Origin: Candidatus Atribacteria bacterium UBA6251
Lineage (GTDB): Bacteria; Atribacterota; Phoenicimicrobiia; Phoenicimicrobiales; Phoenicimicrobiaceae
Assembly: GCA_002441285.1 (NCBI GenBank)
Contig: DJVR01000053.1
Span: 1-17,012 of the forward strand
DNA: 17,012 bases
Reading direction: 5' to 3'
Notes under the pieces: model-generated
What the model was told of the DNA's origin: nothing
The model's input: the letters and a program-made list of their open reading frames with translations, nothing else
Database searches by the model: none
Program-made: the position numbers and the translations under genes
Part shown: positions 7,747 to 15,769 of the stretch, in pieces
How positions within the stretch are numbered: the first letter of the stretch is position 1
Layout of the letters: every line of letters starts with the position of its first letter

Positions 7747-7914
7747 CAAAAAATTACTTACTCCGTTTCACTCCGCATCACTCTGCGCTCTAACTCCACT
7801 TCATTCCGTTCGGGTCACTTACCAGGGCTTAAACGGGAAATGCCTCAGCTCGGCATTTCCCCAAATTGCTCCCTGCGGTTGTACCGTCGTATATGCTGGA
7901 AACATTATTGTATC
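7747..7914 (+). other. attC-like site 4 (partly degenerate), end of cassette 4
   Basis: The right half 7885-7907 is identical over 23 bases to that of site 3 (4507-4529), ending GGAAAC then ATTATTG. A perfect 10-bp hairpin GGGAAATGCC (7835-7844) and GGCATTTCCC (7852-7861), 7-base loop, sits inside. The expected left arm (something-TAAC then AGCATATAC) is not found. A weak candidate is the CCAAAAAATTA stretch at about 7747, which resembles the complement of the cassette-4 start (near 4533-4550). The left half contains repeated CACTCCGC/CACTCTGCGC-like words. A chimeric or eroded site would explain this. A short open frame across 7742-7966 is an artefact of this structure. Confidence 0.4.
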
Positions 7915-8064
7915 CGTGAGCGTAGCTTACCTCTTTTTTCGTAAAGGGTTTTTTCTATATAGGTAAATCTACACCTTTTTATTATATTTTTGCCATCCTT
8001 CTCATGCTATCTATCTTATTACTAACTAACGAAAGTATTATTAATATATAATATTTCTTCTTCT

Positions 8065-8087
8065 AACTACCCCATTAAAGTTTACAC
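8065..8087 (-). repeat. Insertion-sequence end-like sequence, inverted relative to 52-74
   Basis: Read on the minus strand it is GTGTAAACTTTAATGGGG followed by TAGTT, identical to 52-74 at 18 of 23 positions. Its outer tip faces right, so with 52-74 it forms an inverted pair enclosing the integron-like array. No transposase remnant is visible next to it. The remainder of 7915-8204 is AT-rich and shows no gene or strong terminator. Confidence 0.35.
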
Positions 8088-8204
8088 TAATATTTTTTTA
8101 TCTTATATTTTAGTTTCTAAAGGTTGATTGAAGAAATTTGAAAATTTTTCTTCCTTTCATTTTATGTTTATTTAAATATTCTTTGATCATAGAACTTTTC
8201 GGGC

Positions 8205-8789
8205 TCAAATATATCGACTTCCAGGCTTGGTAATAGGAACTCCTGCTTTACATAATGGGCATTCTTCCGGAAGATAACTCTTAATATCTAAAGTTAATAA
8301 CTTTTCAGTTTTGACTCCAAAATCTATTTTCCCTCCACTACGATCAATTAAGCTTCCTACCCCTACCACTTGTCCCTTTCTCGATTTTACAATCTCAATT
8401 ACTTCTCTTACTGAGCTCCCAGTAGTAGTAACATCCTCTACCACCAAGACTCTTTCTCCCTCTTTAATGATAAAACTACGACGTAAAGTCATCTTCCCGT
8501 TTTCTCTTTCGGTAAAGATTGCCCTTACCCAAGGACCTAATAATCGAGCCATTACGTGAGCCATAATGATAGCCCCCACTGCCGGTCCAACAATCACATC
8601 GATATCATCACCTCTGAACTTTTTACCCAACTCACTACATAAATTATACATAAATTCAGGGTATTGCATTACTTGAGCACATTGAATATAAGTATCACTA
8701 TGGACACCGGAAGTCAATTGAAAATGACCCTTCTGAACAGCTCCAGCATCTTCAAATTTTTGCATTATTTCTTCTGCTTTTAACATCAT
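8205..8789 (-). CDS. pyrE: Orotate phosphoribosyltransferase
   Basis: Joins orotate to PRPP to give orotidine 5'-phosphate, step five of UMP synthesis; cytosolic. The PRPP-binding loop is VLVVEDVTTTGSS (114-126), with the conserved acidic pair E118-D119. Length 194 aa fits the shorter PyrE type. The C-terminus carries C177-P-L-C180 followed by K-x-G-x-P-x-x-K-P-G-S-R, a tail I associate with PyrE of clostridia and thermophiles. It is the last gene of the operon, 3 bases after the pyrF stop. Its ribosome site GGAGG lies inside the end of pyrF, so the two are likely coupled. A second ATG follows immediately at 8786. Confidence 0.93.
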   Translation of the reverse strand: MMLKAEEIMQKFEDAGAVQKGHFQLTSGVHSDTYIQCAQVMQYPEFMYNLCSELGKKFRGDDIDVIVGPAVGAIIMAHVMARLLGPWVRAIFTERENGKMTLRRSFIIKEGERVLVVEDVTTTGSSVREVIEIVKSRKGQVVGVGSLIDRSGGKIDFGVKTEKLLTLDIKSYLPEECPLCKAGVPITKPGSRYI

Positions 8790-8792
8790 TTT

Positions 8793-9521
8793 TTAATTTT
8801 CCTCCATCTCTTCTATTATTTCCCTCACTGCCTGTACTGGATTAACTGCCTCTCTTACTGGTCTTCCTACTACTATAAAATCAGCTCCTTTTTTTATCGC
8901 TTCACCAGGTGTCATTACCCTTTTTTGATCGTGCATTAATTTACCAGCAGGCCTCATTCCGGGAGTTAAAATAATAAAATCTTCTCCACACACCTTTCTT
9001 ATTATTTCAATTTCCCGAGAAGATGCAATCACTCCATCCAAACCAGCAGCTTGAGCTAATTTAGCCAAATGAGCAACCTGTTCCTCTAAACCTTTTTTCA
9101 TTCCTATCTCTTCCTCTAATATCTTTTGATTAATACTGGTAAGAATAGTAACTCCTAAAATTATTGGTTTTCGAATTTCCCAGGTTAAACTGGCATTTTT
9201 ACTCGCTTCCACTGCAGCTCTCATCATTTCTAACCCTCCGGAAATATGAAGATTAAAAATATATACTCCTAATCTAGTAGCTGCCTCAGCTGCCCGAGCA
9301 ACCGTATTAGGAATGTCATGAAATTTTAAATCCAAAAAAACCTCTTTTCCTTTTTCTTTTATCATCTTAATAGCTTGTGTTCCTTCGGCAGTAAATAATT
9401 GATTACCAATTTTAAAAATATTTACATAGTCACTTAACTTATCGACTAAATTACCGGCTACTTTCAAATTATCTACATCTAGAGCTATAATTAACCTTTC
9501 TTTTGCTTTTAACCGTAACAT
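8793..9521 (-). CDS. pyrF: Orotidine 5'-phosphate decarboxylase
   Basis: Converts orotidine 5'-phosphate to UMP, the last step of the pathway. A TIM-barrel protein of 242 aa, normal for the bacterial group I enzyme. The catalytic D-x-K-x-x-D motif is D64-L-K66-F-H-D69, and the phosphate-binding segments are TPGMRP (186-191) and VGRPV (218-222). ATG 9521 has AAGGAG about 8 bases ahead. It sits 19 bases after pyrD and 3 bases before pyrE, giving the two final pathway steps side by side. Confidence 0.95.
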   Translation of the reverse strand: MLRLKAKERLIIALDVDNLKVAGNLVDKLSDYVNIFKIGNQLFTAEGTQAIKMIKEKGKEVFLDLKFHDIPNTVARAAEAATRLGVYIFNLHISGGLEMMRAAVEASKNASLTWEIRKPIILGVTILTSINQKILEEEIGMKKGLEEQVAHLAKLAQAAGLDGVIASSREIEIIRKVCGEDFIILTPGMRPAGKLMHDQKRVMTPGEAIKKGADFIVVGRPVREAVNPVQAVREIIEEMEEN

Positions 9522-9540
9522 TCAAACAACTCCTTTTTAT

Positions 9541-10473
9541 TTATACTTTTAGCGTTCCTACCAGCTCATTAATATCCTTAATCTCATTTTTAAGACAAAA
9601 ATCTTCTATTCCCTCAATTATTTCTAGGGCAGAATTAGGGTTAATTAGATTGGCAGTTCCTACACTTATTGCCCTTGCTCCTACTAACATAAATTCAAGA
9701 GCATCTCGGGCATTCATAATCCCTCCCATTCCAATGATAGGAATCTTTACTTTTTGGAATACCTGCCAGACCATCCAGAGGGCAATCGGCTTTATTGCTG
9801 GACCAGACAATCCTCCACTAATATTTCCTAATTTTGGTTTACGTAAATCAATATCCACTGCCATACCCACTAAAGTATTAATTAAAGATAAAGCGTCTGC
9901 CCCTGCTTCCTCAGCAGATTGTGCAATTTCTTGAATATCAGTAACATTAGGAGTTAGTTTGATAATAAGAGGAAGGGAGGTATTTTTTCTAATCCTGGAG
10001 ACCAGTTGATAGGTAGCTTTTGCATCTTTACCCCATAAAGGATTACCTTCTTTAAGAATATTAGGACAGGATATATTTATTTCCAAAGCCACTACCTTTA
10101 AATCTTTTGATACCTCTTCTAACTTTTGGCATATTTCTATGTATTCTTCTATGGTATTTCCTGAAACATTTATTATTATAGGGGTATTAAATTTTTTTAA
10201 AGAGGGTAGTTTCTCTTTTATTAAGGCTTCTACTCCTATATTCTGTAAACCAATGGCGTTAAGAATTCCCGAGGAAGTTTCAATAATCCTGGGTGTTGAA
10301 TTTCCTGGTCTTGGTCGTAAAGTAATTCCTTTTAAAACCATTGCCCCTAGTCTATTTAAATCAATAAAGGGAGAAAATTCCAAACCATAACCAAAAGTCC
10401 CTGAGGCAGTCATCACCGGATTTTTTAGTTTTATTCCGGCAATTTCTACGGCTAATTTAGTTTGACTAATCAT
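9541..10473 (-). CDS. pyrD: Dihydroorotate dehydrogenase, class 1B catalytic subunit
   Basis: FMN-dependent oxidation of dihydroorotate to orotate. It is class 1B because the catalytic base is cysteine, C136 in NISCPN (133-138), and because the electron-transfer subunit PyrK is encoded immediately upstream. Other family features are VLKG with K48, NAIGLQN (72-78), and the C-terminal GMGG and VGTAN phosphate loops. Length 310 aa is normal for the family. The start ATG at 10473 overlaps the end of pyrK by 8 bases, consistent with coupled production of the two subunits of the heterotetramer, which uses NAD+ as acceptor. Confidence 0.94.
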   Translation of the reverse strand: MISQTKLAVEIAGIKLKNPVMTASGTFGYGLEFSPFIDLNRLGAMVLKGITLRPRPGNSTPRIIETSSGILNAIGLQNIGVEALIKEKLPSLKKFNTPIIINVSGNTIEEYIEICQKLEEVSKDLKVVALEINISCPNILKEGNPLWGKDAKATYQLVSRIRKNTSLPLIIKLTPNVTDIQEIAQSAEEAGADALSLINTLVGMAVDIDLRKPKLGNISGGLSGPAIKPIALWMVWQVFQKVKIPIIGMGGIMNARDALEFMLVGARAISVGTANLINPNSALEIIEGIEDFCLKNEIKDINELVGTLKV

Positions 10474-11299
10474 CCCATACTACCTCTTCTCCCTTAAAAA
10501 TAGGACCATCAATACAAACTCTCTTATATACATAATCATTTTGAAAGTTTTTTCTATCTTTCTTTTCAGCCACCTTTATTTTACAAACACATCCCAGGCA
10601 GGCACCAATCCCACAACCCATTCGTTCTTCTAAAGATACTTGAAGGTCAAAAGGAAAACCTGTACAAATTTTTACTACTTCCTTTAACATTGCTTTAGGT
10701 CCACAGGCAAATAATTGCTCCGGTAAATAATCTTTTTTTTGTAAATTTTTCTTTAATAAATCAGTAATCAAACCTTGATCCGAGTAACTTCCATCCTCAG
10801 TTATTACTTCTACTTCTGCCCCGCATTTTTTAAAAGCTTCTTCTCTTATGATCAAATTTTTGGTTAAAGCACTGATTAAGACCTTTACCTTTTTACCCAT
10901 TTTTACCCCTTCTTCTGCCAGAGCTAATAGAGGCGCTACTCCCATTCCTCCTCCTACTAACATTATGGATTTACTTTCTAAATTTAGGTTAAAGCCATTA
11001 CCTAAGGGACCCAAAATGTCTAGATATTCTTCTTCTTTTCTCTGACTTAAAATTTTGGTACCTTCTCCTACTACTTGAAACAAAATATAGGCTTCACCTT
11101 TTTTCTTGTCTATTCGATGCAGGCTGAAAGGACGGCGTAAGAGGGGATAGTTATTTTCACTACACTGGATATGAATAAATTGACCGGGAATGGCTGATTG
11201 AGTAAGTAACGGTGCTTTTAACTTCAAGAGAAAAATATGAGGCACTAACTCCTGTTTAGAAATAATCTTAGCTTTAAGCTTAGTATGAATTAGATTCAC
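10466..11299 (-). CDS. pyrK: Dihydroorotate dehydrogenase electron-transfer subunit
   Basis: Passes electrons from PyrD's FMN through a 2Fe-2S cluster and FAD to NAD+. It has a ferredoxin-reductase-like layout: FAD motif RRPFSL (55-60), nucleotide-binding GGGMGVAP (116-123), and a C-terminal 2Fe-2S site with C229, C234, C237 and C262 (C239 is an extra nearby cysteine). At 277 aa it is slightly longer than usual, partly from the spacing between the last two cluster cysteines. The start is GTG (11297-11299) with only a weak ribosome site. It lies 61 bases downstream of pyrR. Confidence 0.92.
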   Translation of the reverse strand: MNLIHTKLKAKIISKQELVPHIFLLKLKAPLLTQSAIPGQFIHIQCSENNYPLLRRPFSLHRIDKKKGEAYILFQVVGEGTKILSQRKEEEYLDILGPLGNGFNLNLESKSIMLVGGGMGVAPLLALAEEGVKMGKKVKVLISALTKNLIIREEAFKKCGAEVEVITEDGSYSDQGLITDLLKKNLQKKDYLPEQLFACGPKAMLKEVVKICTGFPFDLQVSLEERMGCGIGACLGCVCKIKVAEKKDRKNFQNDYVYKRVCIDGPIFKGEEVVWDD

Positions 11300-11360
11300 C
11301 TACTTTCTGCAAAAAGGAATTAATAATCTTTTAAAACAATATTTTCAAGAAAAAAATATG

Positions 11361-11909
11361 TTAAGTGTTTTTTACTACCAAACCGACTTTATCTAAATTG
11401 TCTACTTCCTTTAATTGCACTTTTACTATTTCTTTCTTGGAAGTAGGGATATTTTTACCGATATAATCAGCTCGGATAGGTAATTCTCGATGTCCTCTAT
11501 CAATGAGCACCGCTAATTGAATCATTAAAGGTCTTCCTAAATCCATTATGGCATCCAAGGCTGCCCTTACTGTTCGACCAGTGTAAAGTACATCGTCAAC
11601 TAACACTACTTTTTTTTGTGCGACATCAAATGGTATTTCAGTTTTAAGAACTAAAGGCTGACGGGCTACCAAGGACAAATCATCTCTATACAAAGTGATA
11701 TCCAGGGTACCAACTGGAATTTCTTTATTTTCTATTTTTTGTATCTCCTCAGCTAATCTTAAGGCTAAATAAACTCCTCTTGTTCTTATTCCAATTAGTA
11801 CCAAATCCTGTACTCCCTTATTCCTTTCTACTATCTCGTGAGCCATCCTTACTAAGCTTCTTTTAATTTCACTTTCTCCCATTATCACTGTCTTTTCTTT
11901 TAAACCCAT
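11361..11909 (-). CDS. pyrR: PyrR, pyrimidine operon attenuation regulator / uracil phosphoribosyltransferase
   Basis: An RNA-binding regulator that, with UMP or UTP bound, holds the leader of pyr mRNA in a form that terminates; it also has weak uracil phosphoribosyltransferase activity. The PRPP motif VVLVDDVLYTGRT spans residues 101-113, and TLYRDDL (73-79) is typical of the family. Length 182 aa is as expected. ATG 11909 follows a purine-rich AAGGAAGG-type ribosome site. It is the first gene of the pyr operon and sits directly behind its own target attenuator (11958-12031), so it should regulate itself. Confidence 0.95.
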   Translation of the reverse strand: MGLKEKTVIMGESEIKRSLVRMAHEIVERNKGVQDLVLIGIRTRGVYLALRLAEEIQKIENKEIPVGTLDITLYRDDLSLVARQPLVLKTEIPFDVAQKKVVLVDDVLYTGRTVRAALDAIMDLGRPLMIQLAVLIDRGHRELPIRADYIGKNIPTSKKEIVKVQLKEVDNLDKVGLVVKNT

Positions 11910-11957
11910 CCTTTACCTTCCTTTCTTCCTTTTTAGAAATTTTAATTTGAAATGCAA

Positions 11958-12031
11958 TAAAAAACCCCTTATCAGCCTTTTCGGCCTGATAAGGGGCTAA
12001 CCTGATTCCTTATCAGTCTCACAGGGCTGAT
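11958..12031 (-). promoter_or_regulatory. PyrR-responsive transcription attenuator in the pyr leader
   Basis: On the minus strand, in order: a hairpin ATCAG-CCCTGTGAGA-CTGAT (12031-12012), whose loop carries the CCNGNGAG signature of PyrR binding sites; then CTGATAAGG (12016-12008), able to pair with CCTTATCAG (11994-11986) as an antiterminator; then a strong terminator with arms CCCCTTATCAG and CTGATAAGGGG within 11996-11965, followed by a T-run (11964-11959). The PyrR hairpin and antiterminator share bases, so they exclude each other. This is the classic Bacillus-type design, where PyrR binding leads to termination. Confidence 0.88.
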
Positions 12032-12071
12032 GTTAAAGGAAATCCTCTTTTTTATTTACTTTATTATAATA

Positions 12072-12100
12072 ATCTTAACAATTTACACGAATTAGTTCAA
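12072..12100 (-). promoter_or_regulatory. Candidate promoter of the pyr operon
   Basis: On the minus strand TTGAAC (12100-12095), 17 bases, TAAGAT (12077-12072), about 40 bases ahead of the PyrR hairpin. A TATAAT lies a few bases further on (12070-12065) but lacks a -35 at good spacing. The placement fits a short attenuated leader. Confidence 0.5.
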
Positions 12101-12197
12101 AGAATAAGATTATTTTCGTTATATTATCTTAAATTCTTTCCCAAGTCAAATAATTTTTTTACTTTTTAACTCTATAATACTTTTTTGTGATTGAAAT

Positions 12198-12578
12198 TTA
12201 TTCAACTTTTTTAATGTTTATCTTTGCACCAGTTTTAACTTGTTGGAAAGTTTTCGGATCACCAATTATCTTACCAAAAACATTTACTGGACTAGCTGCT
12301 CTAATTTGATTACCATAACTAACTGGAGTCATTCCAAAAAAGATACAGAAGGCTTGTCCTGGTGGCCAATATCCCAGATCTCCCAAAGAAACAACTTCAC
12401 TGGCATCCTCTTCTAAATCAATCTTCTCTCCAATGGAGAAATATATTTCATCCCCCCAGGTATTAACTCTACCTTCTATGGGTAATAACTCCCAAATTTT
12501 TTCTGCTGTTTTACGATTATTTAACTCGGCTTCAACTTCCATATTATCTACTATTATTTTAATCTTTCTCATTTTCAA
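12198..12578 (-). CDS. Cyclophilin-like fold protein (PF04126 / DUF369 type, TM1367-like), function unknown
   Basis: 126 aa. The signature G66-D-L-G-Y-W-P-P-G, then F-F-G (80-82) and T-P, is that of the small cyclophilin-like family with the TM1367 structure. Prolyl isomerase activity has not been shown for this family and no catalytic Arg arrangement is evident here. It is the last gene of the group GntR, TIM barrel, transketolase, starting 15 bases after the transketolase stop, so it is co-transcribed. The start is TTG at 12578 with GAGGGGG 5 bases ahead, or ATG at 12572; the difference is two residues. No signal peptide is visible. Confidence 0.85.
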   Translation of the reverse strand: MKMRKIKIIVDNMEVEAELNNRKTAEKIWELLPIEGRVNTWGDEIYFSIGEKIDLEEDASEVVSLGDLGYWPPGQAFCIFFGMTPVSYGNQIRAASPVNVFGKIIGDPKTFQQVKTGAKINIKKVE

Positions 12579-12593
12579 ACTAACCCCCTCTTT

Positions 12594-14621
12594 TTACTTT
12601 TTCCGGTCATATAACTCTTTGGCTTTTTTAGCCAGATATTCGGCAGTTAATCCAAATACCTTTAGTAATTCCCAAGGGGCACCAGAAAGACCAAACTCGT
12701 CATTTACACCAATCATATCAAAGAGGAATGGAGTATTATAGAACTTCCCAGTAGCAATAATTCCTGCTACAATATTGCCAAACCCACCTTTTTGATGTTC
12801 CTCAGCAGTAAGAATAACCCCAACTTCTTGGGTTGCTTTTAAAATTGCCTCTTTATCTATAGGTTTAACAGTATGCATATTTATTACTCTCGTTTCTAGA
12901 TTGTATTCCTTTTTTAGAATATAAGCTGCTCTCATTGCTTCTGCTACCATTGGCCCACAGGCAATAATGGCGATATCTTCTTTTTCATTCTGGTATTCAG
13001 TGCTCAATTTTGTTTCAAAAGCCTCCACAAAGTTTTCCTTTTCTTCTCGGAAACGAATGACATTGGCAATACCAAATTTATATGGAGTATCTTCTTGAGA
13101 AATAACTGGAGTAGCTTCACGTGCATAGCGAATTACTGCTGGCCCTGAAATTTTTGCTACGGCAATAGTGCCTTTTTTGGTCTCCAGAGAATCAGCTGGA
13201 ACTATAAGATGCATATGGGGCAAATAATACATATTACTAATTTCTTCCAGAGCTTGATGAGTAGCACCATCTGGACCAACTGACAACCCCCCATGAGCAT
13301 TAGCTATCTTAACATTGAAATTATTATAACAAAGAGTAGTTCTGATCTGATCCCAATTTCTACCGGTAATAAAAACTCCGTATGAACCTATAAACCCAAT
13401 TTTACCTTCCTTGGCAAAACCAGCAGCTACTGAGGTCATATTCTGTTCGGCAATACCCATCTCAAAAAAACGCTCTTTCCTCTCTGGATGTTTAGCATAG
13501 AATTGATCCATCTTTATAGAACTTGTAATATCTGCACCAAAAGTAACTACCTCCGGTGATTCACCTAATTCCTCAATAGCAGCCCCAAAACCAAAACGAG
13601 TTGGAATCATTTTAACCTTCATTATCTCTTGACTATTCCACCAGTAATTTTTACTGAACTTAGGCATTGCTTGCTCCACTTTTCGGTTTACTTCCTCTTG
13701 GTAAGTACAAGCTATCTCCATTAATTTATTTACTTTTATCTGGTCAAAGCCAGGTGCCTTAATATCCTGTAAGGCTTTTTCTAATGATTCTTTACCAGTT
13801 AAACCATCCTTCGGGCAAATTCCGTGATAACCCACTACATTCTCTGCAAAAGAAACCTCTTTACCCTTGATAGTATGGGCAATAATAACAGTGGGTTTCT
13901 CCTTTATTTTTGTTGCTTTATCCAAGGTATCTAAAATATCTTTCATATTATGTCCGTCAGTTTCCAATACCTGCCAGCCAAAAGATTGCCATTTGGTATT
14001 TAAATCTTCCAGTCTCATTACTTCTTCTGTATGACCATCAATCTGCAATCGATTACGATCAACAATTGCAATAAGGTTATCTAACTGATAATGGGAAGCA
14101 GACATAATAGCCTCCCAAACCGAACCTTCATCTAACTCTCCATCTCCTAAGATACAATAGACTCGGTAATTTTTCTTTTCTAAACGGGCATTTAAAGCAC
14201 AACCCACCGCTACTCCTAACCCCTGACCAAGAGAGCCACTGGATAATTCGATTCCAGGGAGTTTAAAACGGTTGGGATGTCCTTCAAACCCAGACCAGAG
14301 TTTTCTAAGTTTCACTACTTCTTCAACAGGAAAATATCCTGCCATGCCCAGGGAAACATATAATGCAGGGGCCTTATGTCCAACTGACCAGAATACACGA
14401 TCACGTTCTTCCCATTCCGGATTACTTGGATCATGTCTGATGTATTTTAGATATAAAGCAGCTGCTATGTCCATTATCGAGAGTGTTCCTCCGGTATGGC
14501 CAGAGCCTGCTGCAGTGATAGCTACCATATTATAAGCTCTCATTTCTTTTGTTTTTTCTATTAGTTCTTCAATCGAATAGTCCTTTTTTATTTTTCCAGT
14601 CTTTGAATCAATAATTGGCAT
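12594..14621 (-). CDS. tkt: Transketolase
   Basis: A thiamine-diphosphate enzyme of the pentose phosphate pathway that moves two-carbon ketol units between sugar phosphates. All domains are present in one chain, whereas some related lineages split it into two proteins. The frame extends to TTG 14648, but AAGGAGG lies 5 bases before ATG 14621, so I take that as the start (675 aa). In this numbering the TPP motif starts at GDGELDEG (159) and ends at DRNRLQIDG (188-196); the active-site HKAPALY is at 82-88; the Pyr domain has IAEQN with the catalytic Glu at 392. It lies 50 bases behind the TIM-barrel gene and 15 ahead of the cyclophilin-like gene. Substrate specificity beyond the family role is not readable. 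Confidence 0.93.
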   Translation of the reverse strand: MPIIDSKTGKIKKDYSIEELIEKTKEMRAYNMVAITAAGSGHTGGTLSIMDIAAALYLKYIRHDPSNPEWEERDRVFWSVGHKAPALYVSLGMAGYFPVEEVVKLRKLWSGFEGHPNRFKLPGIELSSGSLGQGLGVAVGCALNARLEKKNYRVYCILGDGELDEGSVWEAIMSASHYQLDNLIAIVDRNRLQIDGHTEEVMRLEDLNTKWQSFGWQVLETDGHNMKDILDTLDKATKIKEKPTVIIAHTIKGKEVSFAENVVGYHGICPKDGLTGKESLEKALQDIKAPGFDQIKVNKLMEIACTYQEEVNRKVEQAMPKFSKNYWWNSQEIMKVKMIPTRFGFGAAIEELGESPEVVTFGADITSSIKMDQFYAKHPERKERFFEMGIAEQNMTSVAAGFAKEGKIGFIGSYGVFITGRNWDQIRTTLCYNNFNVKIANAHGGLSVGPDGATHQALEEISNMYYLPHMHLIVPADSLETKKGTIAVAKISGPAVIRYAREATPVISQEDTPYKFGIANVIRFREEKENFVEAFETKLSTEYQNEKEDIAIIACGPMVAEAMRAAYILKKEYNLETRVINMHTVKPIDKEAILKATQEVGVILTAEEHQKGGFGNIVAGIIATGKFYNTPFLFDMIGVNDEFGLSGAPWELLKVFGLTAEYLAKKAKELYDRKK

Positions 14622-14671
14622 CTTTTCCTCCTTAAAAATTTTTACCAAAAAAATAGATATTTATTTAATTA

Positions 14672-15586
14672 CTACACTCTTGCCCAAGCTTCTTTTAGAG
14701 TTCTCTTGGCATTAGCAATCACAATTTCTGAAGATTCCCCAGGTAAGGGTTTAACTTCAAAGCTTAAAAATGGTGGATTATCTGAATTTAAATAACCAAT
14801 TTCCAGGAGCACTCTCAAATATTCAATTAACTCCTCAACATCATTTTCTCCACCTTTTATTCCAAAACGTGGATGTTCATCTCCATAACCAATCTGGTTT
14901 TTATCCTTCATAATACAATTACCCATATGGGCATGAACTAGAAAATCTTTAATCGGTAAGATGGCTTCTCGCGCAGATTCGCCTAAAAGGGGAAGATGAG
15001 ATAAGTCCACCATTAGTCCAAAATTGGTAAATTCTTTTTTCACTTCCTGAGCAAATTTTTGAGCTAACTTAGCTGGACCAATCAGGCATTTCTTGTCCAC
15101 CTCCTGATCAAATACCTCTAAAGCAATCATAAGATCCCCTTTAGATTGAGCATAAGCACAAATCTCCTTAGTAGAAGAGATAAGTAAATCCAGGGCTTGT
15201 TCTCTCTTATTCTCACCAGGGTCTTTTCCACTTAAAAATCCTAGACCCCTTGCTCCCAACTCATAAGCTTCATCAATACCCTCTTTTACCTGTTGAACTG
15301 CTTTTTTTCTCTCTTCTTCCTCAAAAGAATTAATATCTAGTTTATTAACCAACAACCTTGGTTGAGCTCCATAAGCTACAAATAAATGGCTGGCTTCCAG
15401 TAAATCTTTAGCCTTACCTCTTATTTCAGGGTCTTTCATCCAGGTTACTTCTACCGCAGTAAAAAAATCATCTTCGGCAATCTTCTGTAAAGTTTCCAGG
15501 ATGGGGCCTTCCCCTTTCATAACCTGAGGATAAGCCATAAAATGAATAATCCCAACTTTCATAAATTTATAGATTGATTCCTGCAT
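14672..15586 (-). CDS. Xylose-isomerase-like TIM-barrel protein (AP-endonuclease-2 superfamily), probable sugar isomerase/epimerase
   Basis: 304 aa. The four metal-binding positions of the superfamily are visible: E157 in ALEVFD, D194 and H197 in MVDLSH, H218/H220 in VHAHMG, and E267 in SFEVKP. There is no sign of the zinc-site set of endonuclease IV. Together with a GntR regulator and transketolase this points to keto-sugar isomerisation or epimerisation feeding the pentose phosphate pathway. The exact substrate is unknown. ATG 15586 has GGGAGG 6 bases upstream. It is the first structural gene behind the regulator, after a 183-base gap. Confidence 0.82.
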   Translation of the reverse strand: MQESIYKFMKVGIIHFMAYPQVMKGEGPILETLQKIAEDDFFTAVEVTWMKDPEIRGKAKDLLEASHLFVAYGAQPRLLVNKLDINSFEEEERKKAVQQVKEGIDEAYELGARGLGFLSGKDPGENKREQALDLLISSTKEICAYAQSKGDLMIALEVFDQEVDKKCLIGPAKLAQKFAQEVKKEFTNFGLMVDLSHLPLLGESAREAILPIKDFLVHAHMGNCIMKDKNQIGYGDEHPRFGIKGGENDVEELIEYLRVLLEIGYLNSDNPPFLSFEVKPLPGESSEIVIANAKRTLKEAWARV

Positions 15587-15695
15587 AGTAGACCTCCCTT
15601 TCTTACTCAGTAATTTAATTTGTTAATTTACTCTATAAAAAATTAATATATTTTACAAATATATTTTTATTATTATTCTCCTTTATCCATTAAGT

Positions 15696-15707
15696 AATCA
15701 ATTGATT
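15696..15707. promoter_or_regulatory. Perfect 12-bp palindrome between regulator and TIM-barrel gene
   Basis: AATCAATTGATT is its own reverse complement and lies about 110 bases upstream of the TIM-barrel start. It could be a binding site, but it does not match the TnGTnnnACnA pattern seen upstream of the regulator, and short AT palindromes arise easily here. I saw no convincing promoter in this gap. Confidence 0.2.
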
Positions 15708-15769
15708 GCAAAAATATTATTTTCAAAAACATTTTAAGTCTTTTTAGAAAATATTTAATAGTTATTTAC

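Noticed and set aside
7742..7966. Open frame of 74 codons on the plus strand
   Set aside because: It runs across the palindromes of attC-like site 4, contains the repeated word shared with site 3, has no ribosome site, and its translation is low-complexity and unlike a protein family.
9503..9934. Plus-strand open frame of 143 codons over pyrD and pyrF
   Set aside because: It is antisense to two unmistakable genes and has no recognisable domain.
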